Assembly (NCBI GenBank): GCA_021792135.1
Contig: JAJYVF010000023.1
Span: 25,446-89,445 of the forward strand
Length of the DNA stretch: 64,000 nt
From: Acidobacteriota bacterium
GTDB lineage: Bacteria; Acidobacteriota; Terriglobia; Terriglobales; Acidobacteriaceae
Reading direction: 5' to 3'
In this document: in pieces, positions 44,350 to 51,596 of the stretch
How the letters are laid out: each line of letters starts with the position of its first letter
How positions within the stretch are numbered: the stretch's first letter is position 1
The notes under the pieces: model-generated
Told to the model about the DNA's origin: nothing
What the model saw: only the letters and a program-made list of their open reading frames with translations
Database searches by the model: none
Translations under genes and position numbers: made by a program

Positions 44350-44598
44350 CTACTCGATGGCCGCAGGAATCGCTGACCAACTGAGAGATGTCACACCCGG
44401 CTCAAGGGAATAGTCCGCCGCGGGAGCCGGAAGAGGTCCCGCGGTGAGAGAGGCAGGCAGCGGCCGGCATTCTCCGGACTGATGCGCAGGGATGGGTGCG
44501 TCGGATAACGGGGTACTCTGTCCGCCTGCAGGGAACGGGCACAGCAGCACTGTGCATGCAGCGGCGCGGATGAAGATAGCAGACACAGTCCTGTACAT
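44350..44598 (-). CDS. Small secreted peptide, function unknown
   Basis: An 82-aa reading frame with GGGAG about nine bases before its ATG. It begins with a signal-peptide-like run ('AAACTVLLCPFPAGGQS') and has a Pro-rich, polar mature part. No family is recognised and codon-level support is limited, so it could be spurious. It lies downstream of the small membrane protein gene on the same strand (49 bases). Confidence 0.4.
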   Translation of the reverse strand: MYRTVSAIFIRAAACTVLLCPFPAGGQSTPLSDAPIPAHQSGECRPLPASLTAGPLPAPAADYSLEPGVTSLSWSAIPAAIE

Positions 44599-44647
44599 TG
44601 TCGGAATCTCCCGCGCAGGAACCCAATCTGACCAGCCTATGGTTGGT

Positions 44648-44872
44648 TTATTTCAATCTGTGGAAGATACCCGCCATCTCCAGAACATGCCAGGTCAGCA
44701 TCGCTGTCATCAGGATCAGATAGCCGCGCAGGACGATCAGCGAAAGTCGAACGCTCGGGGTCATGGCAATAGGACCGATCCCTTCGGTTGCACACTTTTG
44801 TTCCGGAGCATCCTCAAGAGGGTGAATCACCCGGAAGCCTTGGAAATCATAAGCACTCTGCATAGTTGCCAT
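44648..44872 (-). CDS. Small single-helix membrane protein beside NRAMP
   Basis: A 74-aa protein with AGAGG seven bases before its ATG. It has a hydrophilic N-terminus and one membrane helix near the end ('LIVLRGYLILMTAMLTWHVL'). It starts 15 bases after the NRAMP stop, so it was probably part of that operon. I recognise no family; it may be an accessory subunit or a small protein of the metal transporter operon. Confidence 0.55.
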   Translation of the reverse strand: MATMQSAYDFQGFRVIHPLEDAPEQKCATEGIGPIAMTPSVRLSLIVLRGYLILMTAMLTWHVLEMAGIFHRLK

Positions 44873-44887
44873 GTGTCACCTCTCGTA

Positions 44888-45721
44888 TCAGGAAAATAGT
44901 TTGGGCAGCATCACCTGTGCGGCCAGAAGCAGCGACAGGGCAAAGAGGACAGGGATTATCGTCCAGTTGATCCAGTTATTCCAGGGGCGATTGACCCAGC
45001 GATCGCCGAGCAAAGCTCGATCGTTCAGCAGAAGCTGAAGGAAGATGATGGCGGAGGGCAGGATGATCCCGGCGAAGACCTGCACGCTGACGATGACCAG
45101 TTGCAGCGGCATCCTCGGAATCAGCACAATGCCGGCTGCGGCGGCAACACAGCCGATATAGACGGCATAGAATCCGGGGGCTTCCCAGATCTTTTTGTGC
45201 AGGGAGTGCGGCCAGCCGCGAACTTCGCCATAGGCCCACGCGCTGGCCAGCGAAATCGCTGTGGTTCCCAGCACAGCCGCATTGACCATCAGGAGCAGGA
45301 TGCCGTTGCGCACGAAATGACCGGCGAAAGGAGCCAGCGCTTTCGCCATTTGTGCCGGGTCCTGAAACTGAATTCCGTGCTGCAAACCGTAATTGCCGAC
45401 GACCATCATGGCGCCGGCCACGAGGACCGTAAACGTGGCGCCTGTCAGAGTGTCGAGGCGCGCCCATTTCAGATCGGCGAAGCGGAGACGCTTCTCCGCC
45501 ACGCAGCTCTGTTGGAAAAAGAGCTGCCACGGGGCGATAGTGGTGCCCACGATGGCAAGGATGAGAAATATGAGATCGCTCGTGATGCGGCCTGGAGGCA
45601 GGCTGGGAATGAACGTGTTCCGGACCACGCCCGTCCACGCCGGATGCACCATCGCCGTGAGGGCAAACCACGTGAGGTCCAGAAGACAGAGAACGATGAC
45701 GGTGCGCTCCCAGCGCAGGTT
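44888..45721 (-). pseudogene. NRAMP-family metal transporter, N-terminal half missing
   Basis: About 278 codons of an NRAMP Mn/Fe/divalent-metal transporter remain, from 'NLRWERTVIVLCLLDLTW' to the stop. 'TTIAPWQLFFQQSCVAEKRL' carries conserved NRAMP residues, and six or seven membrane helices follow. NRAMP proteins have about 400-450 residues and need N-terminal Asp and Asn ligands in helix 1, which are absent. Upstream of about 45721 the frame turns into unrelated sequence and a piece of an IS3 transposase. A GTG or ATG at 45652 could still start a truncated product, probably non-functional as a transporter. Confidence 0.8.
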
Positions 45722-45806
45722 CGATGTACAGCGTCTTTGCTCCGATGCGGGCCAGCCATCGGCGCAGCTCTTTGGCCGCGAACTCGGGCCCGTAGCACCA
45801 CGGGAA
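45722..45806 (-). mobile_element. IS3-family transposase fragment
   Basis: About 28 codons of a DDE integrase-type transposase: 'GPEFAAKELRRWL' and 'IGAKTLYIEP' match the IS3-family OrfB segment that normally continues with Gly-Ser-Pro-Trp. The match stops right where the NRAMP sequence begins, so an IS3 element or its end lies at the break point. The remainder of the element is gone. Confidence 0.6.
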
Positions 45807-45832
45807 CGGGAAGTTGGACCGAGAAGTACTGC

Positions 45833-46450
45833 CTAGAAGATGCCATTCTGACGCTTTTCCTGTGCATCCACGTATTCATCCCAGCCATGGAATTCGTACG
45901 AGAGACGGAGGTAGCCCTTAGTTCCCGATTTTGTAGCGTGGGCCTCGAGAACAAGCCCGTCAAGGTGTTGTTTCCCGAAGATATTGTCCTTCGGACAAAC
46001 GAGAAGACCGTCCTGGTCCGGAACCAAATTACAGCGCCACAGTTCGAGCAGGGCCATTTGTCCCTTTGCAATGCCTTCGACCAGCGGTACTGGACCGCTG
46101 AATGATAAGGGGCCATCAGTAATATCCCCTCTGCCATATACAGATTCGATAGCGGTCTCTAGCTGACGGAAGTCAGAGCGAAGGCTCGCCTCATCTGTGT
46201 AATCGTTTGTGTCAGCCGCCACCTTGGTCAGGCCTGTCGGCGAAAATACGACCACCTAGACAGAGAAGGGCGGGTGTGGGCGGGGTGCGGTTCTCAATTT
46301 AAGATAATCGGATCCCTGCGAGAGGATGTTAGCGTTGCCCACCTGCCGCTCTACTTCTTTCTGGGTTTCTCCATAATAGAATCCAAAGGCCTGAGCGGCA
46401 CAAACAGGAGCCATACCCAAGGTCAGTAAGAGCGCAACTAAGTGTCTCAC
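45833..46450 (-). pseudogene. Secreted protein interrupted by an in-frame amber codon
   Basis: One frame of 206 codons runs from the ATG at 46450, with a signal peptide 'LVALLLTLGMAPVCAAQA', to a stop at 45833, but has a TAG at 46256-46258. Sequence on both sides reads as one protein ('APRPHPPFSV' then TAG then 'VVVFSPTGLTKVA'), and a Tyr codon (TAC) is the likely original. Two separate products would be a 64-aa exported peptide and a 140-aa protein starting at GTG 46255. I recognise no family. Treat as a nonsense pseudogene, or less likely read-through. Confidence 0.6.
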
Positions 46451-47047
46451 AGCAGCTGATCATACGCTGCAGGCAGCGTCGTGCCTGTGATCACTCTCAC
46501 GAAGGACGCTGGCGTTTCGGGAAGTGCCAGCTTGCTGACTTCGCGTCCCGAGCCGCTTCAATTCCAGAAGCTGATTGCCAATACCGCCGGTTCTCCCTTT
46601 TCGAGCCACCGCCAATTAGCGAAAGCGGCGCATTCGATCACCGCGTCGTACTGTTCGGGGCGCGATAACTCCTCGTGGAACGAGTGCCAGTCGATGATTT
46701 TGTCGCAGTCTATAGACACCTTTGGGCCGATCATGCTTCCACGATAACCGTCTCCAAGAATTTCCAGAGGCCCGCAAGCTGCCACATGACGAGGCGGCGA
46801 GGTTGCTGCAACGTCGAAGCGAGGTCACAGAGCAAGCAACGGTGGCTGCGACAAAAGCGATCGCGCTGCCAGATTCAGCGCAGATGTTTTGCGGAGAGTC
46901 CGTTGTCGGATTGTCGGGTTTTTAGGGGCCAGAGGGCGGGAAAGGCGCAATTTTCGTAAAATCGCGAATATCTTGTCGGGTGCCCGACAAAGCTAAGCTT
47001 CAGAGTCTTTAGTATGTTGCTGGCTTTGAATAATTTGCAGGAAAATC
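46451..47047. other. Mostly gene-free stretch, weak barstar-like trace
   Basis: No supported gene. A minus-strand frame at 46558-46785 contains 'KIIDWHSFHEEL', reminiscent of the beginning of barstar-family inhibitors, but the expected 'FPxxYGxN' region is absent, so it is at most a decayed piece. Nothing else stands out. Confidence 0.3.
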
Positions 47048-47139
47048 TGGCGGAGAGGGAGGGATTCGAACCCCCGATACCCTTGCGAGTATGCCTGATT
47101 TCGAGTCAGGTGCATTCAACCGGGCTCTGCCACCTCTCC
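47048..47139 (-). tRNA. tRNA-Ser, anticodon CGA
   Basis: Read on the minus strand, the 92-base gene starts GGAGAGG (47139-47133), which pairs with CCTCTCC (47058-47052), followed by a discriminator G and an encoded CCA (47050-47048). The anticodon stem CCTGA/TCAGG holds the loop CTCGAAA with anticodon CGA at 47103-47101. A long variable arm (class II) and a T-arm with GGTTCGAATCC are present, all as in serine tRNAs. It reads UCG codons. The 5' end lies eight bases from the decayed integrase gene. Confidence 0.96.
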
Positions 47140-47146
47140 GCTTTGT

Positions 47147-47770
47147 TTACAACAACTTAGTCACCTGCGCGAAACCGTCCGGGGTGCCGGTAGCTGTTCT
47201 GGTGGCTGTTTGATTCCCCTCCTGGGAGGGATAGAAGCTCATCATGGCGCTCACCGCCTGGCCGTCGTTCGTCTTCTGCAGATGTGCATAGCGCATGGTC
47301 ATGCTGATGCTCCTGTGTCCGGCGAACCTGGCCACCGCCGCCAGCGGAACCCCGGTCATAACCAGTCTCGAACAGAACGTATGACGGCATTCGTACCAAA
47401 CAAAGTCTACCAAACCAGCAGCATCGACGCAGGGGTCGAACCGGTAGGACACCGTTGGCCATGGCCTCGCCGTCTTCCTTGCGGCTTCCGGCGAGCTGAT
47501 TGTAGGCACTGACACCGACTGGTGTCAGTGGAACATAACGAAGGGGTGGCGCATTCCGAACCTTTTTCTGTCGAATCGCCAGCTTCCCGGTCCTCGGGTC
47601 GCAGTCGCCAACCGCGTGCGCAGCAGTTCGCTCCGCCGAGCCCCGGTGTGGATTGCGAGCTGCACGATCGGGACATGGTTCGGAAGCCCTCTCCGATGGG
47701 AAACGGGCACCTCCACCCATCCGTGGTCGGCCACCCTCTCCCGAGAACCGCCGCTCTTCCGGCATAGGGC
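47147..47770 (-). pseudogene. Tyrosine recombinase (integrase) remnant, frameshifted
   Basis: Pieces of the catalytic domain of a phage-type integrase occur in three successive frames: 'QLAIHTGARRSELLR' with the first catalytic Arg, then 'GKLAIRQKKVRNAPPLRYVPL', then 'RHTFCSRLVMTGVPLAAVARFAGHRS' (in two parts) and 'TMRYAHL' with the catalytic Tyr. At least two frameshifts separate them and no start or N-terminal domain is present. The HxxR histidine reads Tyr-Glu-Cys-Arg here. It lies beside the 5' end of tRNA-Ser, a typical target of such elements. Confidence 0.75.
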
Positions 47771-47994
47771 CAGCGGGTCACGGCACAAGAAGCAAGGCTG
47801 GGCGACATTTCGCAGCCAGCGACGTGGCATGACACGAGGTGATTGGCCCCATCTGGCCGGAATGCCCGGACTGTCGGTTGCCGTGGACCTCGCGAAACCT
47901 CCGTCCAGCACGCGGAACCCTGAAGGCGCGAGTCGCGGCGTACAATACGGGCGGTCTTACTCCAGCTGAACTCGCTGGTGGGAGAAGGACAACT

Positions 47995-50823
47995 GTGCAT
48001 CGGATGATCGAGATCCCTGGCCGCAAGCGCCGTTCCAATCCAATTATTCTCATCCTCATTTTCGTCATCGTCGTCATCTTCCTCGGCAGCAACACGGCCT
48101 TGTCGTACTTCGTGGACTCCCTCTGGTTTGGCTCCCTCGGGTACCGTGACGTCTTCTGGAAGAGCACCGGCCTGCAATGGAGTGTTTTCCTGGCTGCCTT
48201 CGTCCTCACGTTTCTCCTTCTATACGGCTGGTTCCTCGTCCTGTGGCGCATGCACCAGCCTGACCTGTCGCACGACCGCGCCGTCTACATCGGCCAACAG
48301 CGCCTGACGCTGCCTCTGCGCCGCGCGCTGCGGATTCTCGGCATCGTCCTGTCCCTGGGCGTCGCCTTTATCATTGGCCTGGCCCTGATGTCAGAGTGGC
48401 CCACGTTCGCCCTCTTCTGGTGCGCGCCCCGGAACGCTTCCCGGCTCGATCCCATCTTCGCCAGGCCGGTCAGCTTCTATCTCTTCACTTTGCCTGCCTG
48501 GCAGCTCGTCGCCGGCTGGCTCATGGCACTCGCCGTCATTACCTGCATCGCCGCAGGCGCCTTCCTGCTTCTCTCCGGAAGCACCCGCGCCATGGCCCGC
48601 GAACACGGCAGCCTCATCCTGCCTTTGCCCTGGCGTGGCATCTCCATGGCCTTCGCTTTTTTTCTCGTCATGCTTGCGGTGCAGGTCTACCTTGGCCGTT
48701 TCGGCGCCCTTTTCACGGCGCGCACCATCTTCAGCGGTGTCAACTACACCGACGCGCACGTCACCATCACCGGCTTGCTCGTTGTGGCCTTCGCCTTGCT
48801 GCTCGGTGCGGCCATCGCGGCCAGCAACGCCTTCACCGCCCCCCATCCGGGACGTCTGGTGGCCGCCGTTATCCCGGCTGTCGCCTGCTTCATGGTTGTG
48901 CAACTTGTGGGCTGGTACGTTAACAGCTTCATCGTTAAGCCGAATCAGCTCGACCGCGAGCAGCCCTATATCGCGTGGAATATCGAATGGACCCGCCAGG
49001 CGTGGGACCTCGACCGCGTTACCCAGGAACGCTTTCCAGCCGAAACCAGCCCCGGCGCCGCCGACCCCACACACAACCAGGTCACCCTGGACAACATCCG
49101 CCTCTGGGATTGGCACGCCCTGCAGAGCACCCTCCGCCAGATCCAGGAAATCCGCACTTATTACGACTTCCCCGACATCGACATCGACCGCTACACGATC
49201 AACGGCGATCTCCGCGAGGTCATGCTCGCCGTCCGCGAGCTCAGCCTGGACAAACTCCCCGACAGCAGCCGCAACTGGATCAACGAGAAGCTAATTTACA
49301 CGCACGGCTACGGCATCACCATGAACCCCGTGAATGGCTTTACGCCGGAAGGTCTCCCCACTCTCTATCTGAGCAACATGCCGGTCGAAAGCAAAGTCTC
49401 CGGCCTCAGTGTCACTCAGCCGGAAATCTACTACGGTCAGCTGACTAACTCCGACGTCTACGTCAAAACCCGGCAGAAGGAATTTAACTACCCGCAGGGA
49501 CAGGCCAACAATCTCACGTCGTATCAGGGAACCGGCGGGATCATTCTCGGTGGGATGTTGCGCCGCACCCTCATCGCCGCCGATCGCGGCGACCTATGGA
49601 AGGTCCCGTTCAGCGACGACATCACTCGGCAGAGCCGGCTCCTTATGCGCCGCAGCATCTTTAGCCGCGTGCGGGCTCTCGCACCTTTCCTCAGCTGGGA
49701 CGCCGACCCCTACATCGTTATCGGCGACAACGGTCATCTATATTGGCTGCTCGACGCCTACACCACTTCCGAAAGGTATCCCGACTCTGCCAGCTATTCT
49801 TTCGGCAGCGGCACCATCAATTACATGCGCAACAGCGTCAAAGCTGTCGTCGATGCCTACAACGGCACCACCACCTTCTACGTCTTTGATCCGCGCGATC
49901 CGATCATCGCCGCCTGGCGCAGCATCTTTCCCTCGCTCTTCCGCGACGCCTCAGCCATGCCCTCCGATCTTCGCCGCCACATCCGCTACCCGCAGCTCCT
50001 GCTCGAAGAGCAGGCGGCGGTGTACGGCCTCTACCACATGAGCGATCCTGAAGTCTTCTATAACCGAGAGGACCTCTGGACCGTGGCCTCTGAACTCGGC
50101 CTCAGCGATACCGGCGATCAGCAAACCCAGGTCATCGAGCCCAACTATGTTCTCATGAAGCTGCCGGGCGCATCGTCCGCCGAGTTCATCGAGATCCTTC
50201 CCTTCACCCCCGCCAACCGCAACAACCTCATTGGCTGGATCGCCGGCCGCAGCGATGGCGTCCACTACGGCACCGCCATCGTCTACGACTTCCCGAAAAC
50301 CAGACTTGTCGACGGCCCCATGCAGATCGAGGCCCGCATCGATCAGAACGCCGAGCTTTCCGGCCAGCTCACCCTCTGGAACCAGCAGGGTTCCCACGCC
50401 CTCCGCGGCACGCTCCTCGTCATTCCCTGCGGCCACGCGCTCCTCTATGCGGAACCCATCTACCTTCAGGCGCAGCAGAGCCCCATGCCGGAACTGCGCC
50501 TCGTCGTGCTTGCCCTTCAGGATCGACTGGCCTACGGCCCCACCTTTCAGGACGCGCTGGCCGCGCTCTTCGAAGGACAGCCTTCCTCCCTCACCTCAAC
50601 TACAGCTCAGACGCAGGCCCCGCCATCCATGCAGGCCGGACAGGCCGCAACCTCCGTCGCGACCGGTGCGATCAGTCCTGATCGTGCAGCCCTCATCGCC
50701 GCCGCCGCCCAGGACCTTGCCGACTACCAGAGCCTCACGGCCCAGGGCAGGCTTGCCCAGGCCGGTCAAAAACTCGAAGACCTGAAACGCAAACTCAGCC
50801 AGCTCCAGACAGAAGGCAAATAA
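47995..50823 (+). CDS. UPF0182 family large membrane protein
   Basis: A 942-aa protein of the UPF0182 family, found in many actinobacteria, cyanobacteria and acidobacteria. The N-terminal third has about seven membrane helices ('NTALSYFVDSLWFGSLGYRD' and following); the rest is a large soluble domain with 'IAWNIEWTRQAWDLDRV', 'VRELSLDKLP', 'YTHGYGITMNPVNGFTPEGLP' and 'PEIYYGQ'. The function is unknown. The GTG at 47995 is preferred because AAGGA lies five bases before it; the ATG at 48004 is nine bases further. A Gln/Pro/Ala-rich tail precedes a predicted helix at the end. Confidence 0.93.
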   Translation: MHRMIEIPGRKRRSNPIILILIFVIVVIFLGSNTALSYFVDSLWFGSLGYRDVFWKSTGLQWSVFLAAFVLTFLLLYGWFLVLWRMHQPDLSHDRAVYIGQQRLTLPLRRALRILGIVLSLGVAFIIGLALMSEWPTFALFWCAPRNASRLDPIFARPVSFYLFTLPAWQLVAGWLMALAVITCIAAGAFLLLSGSTRAMAREHGSLILPLPWRGISMAFAFFLVMLAVQVYLGRFGALFTARTIFSGVNYTDAHVTITGLLVVAFALLLGAAIAASNAFTAPHPGRLVAAVIPAVACFMVVQLVGWYVNSFIVKPNQLDREQPYIAWNIEWTRQAWDLDRVTQERFPAETSPGAADPTHNQVTLDNIRLWDWHALQSTLRQIQEIRTYYDFPDIDIDRYTINGDLREVMLAVRELSLDKLPDSSRNWINEKLIYTHGYGITMNPVNGFTPEGLPTLYLSNMPVESKVSGLSVTQPEIYYGQLTNSDVYVKTRQKEFNYPQGQANNLTSYQGTGGIILGGMLRRTLIAADRGDLWKVPFSDDITRQSRLLMRRSIFSRVRALAPFLSWDADPYIVIGDNGHLYWLLDAYTTSERYPDSASYSFGSGTINYMRNSVKAVVDAYNGTTTFYVFDPRDPIIAAWRSIFPSLFRDASAMPSDLRRHIRYPQLLLEEQAAVYGLYHMSDPEVFYNREDLWTVASELGLSDTGDQQTQVIEPNYVLMKLPGASSAEFIEILPFTPANRNNLIGWIAGRSDGVHYGTAIVYDFPKTRLVDGPMQIEARIDQNAELSGQLTLWNQQGSHALRGTLLVIPCGHALLYAEPIYLQAQQSPMPELRLVVLALQDRLAYGPTFQDALAALFEGQPSSLTSTTAQTQAPPSMQAGQAATSVATGAISPDRAALIAAAAQDLADYQSLTAQGRLAQAGQKLEDLKRKLSQLQTEGK

Positions 50824-51225
50824 GGCTTCATGGGAAGCGTCAGCGTTCCCGCCTGACCGCAACATTTCGCAATCGGATGTGGTCTCCTGTAACTGCACGG
50901 CTGAGCAGCGGTCGCAGATCCGCCACCTCTTCGGAGGATCGACAGGCATTGTCCGGACGAATGCTCTGGCCCCCTCACGCAGCCAAACACGCGGCGCAGG
51001 AACTGCTCGTGAATCACCGCGGCGAGCTGCTGCACCATGTCAACCCAATATCCCACGCCTTACATTGGCCGCGCTTTGAGCGCAATTCGAGGATTAGTAG
51101 CGGGAAGCTGGGTGTGGGTGAGTTTTCCGCCGCGCCGCTCAGGGATCCAGCCTCCGGAGTGATGACAACGCGGCAAAATTGCGTCAATGAGCGATTTGGT
51201 CCCTGGACGCGCTGGAAGTATCCTA
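50824..51225. other. Gene-free stretch before PadR unit 2
   Basis: No supported gene in these 402 bases. A short plus-strand piece around 50990-51060 reads like protein but matches nothing I know. Confidence 0.4.
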
Positions 51226-51257
51226 TTGACATCTGTACTCAGATATCTATATATAGA
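51226..51257 (+). promoter_or_regulatory. Candidate promoter and palindrome of PadR-ADOP unit 2
   Basis: TTGACA (51226-51231) precedes TATATA (51250-51255) by 18 bases. The -10 lies inside a perfect 12-bp palindrome TCTATATATAGA (51246-51257), which overlaps another palindrome, AGATATCT (51241-51248). These are good candidates for the PadR operator. The PadR ATG follows at 51266, only about ten bases later, so the mRNA may be almost leaderless. Confidence 0.6.
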
Positions 51258-51265
51258 CTTCTGAT

Positions 51266-51595
51266 ATGGCCAGGACCGACGCCCTGCAAGGATCACTCGA
51301 TTTGCTCGTGCTCAAGATATTGTCGCGGCGCCCGCGACTTCACGGCTACGCCATCATGGCTGCCATCGCCAATACATCCGGCGAAGTGCTGCGCGCTGAG
51401 GAAGGTTCGCTCTATCCGGCGTTGTATCGGATGGAGGAAGCGGGCTGGATTCGCGCGGAGTGGATCAGGAAGGAAACTGGCCGGCGAACCCGGGTCTACG
51501 AACTGACCGCCGCCGGCAAAAAGCAACTGGGCGCGGAAGAGTCGCGCTGGCAGTCCGTCAGCCTGGCAATCAATCGGGTTCTCCGGGAGGCATGA
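51266..51595 (+). CDS. PadR-family transcriptional repressor (unit 2)
   Basis: A 109-aa PadR protein with 'LQGSLDLLVLKILSRRP', 'HGYAIMAAI', 'AEEGSLYPALYRMEEAGWI' and 'RVYELTAAGKKQLGAEE'. It stands directly before the ADOP permease, whose ATG begins one base after its stop. It should repress its own promoter, which carries a palindrome over the -10 box. Paralogous to the PadR protein at 41078. Confidence 0.94.
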   Translation: MARTDALQGSLDLLVLKILSRRPRLHGYAIMAAIANTSGEVLRAEEGSLYPALYRMEEAGWIRAEWIRKETGRRTRVYELTAAGKKQLGAEESRWQSVSLAINRVLREA

Positions 51596-51596
51596 C

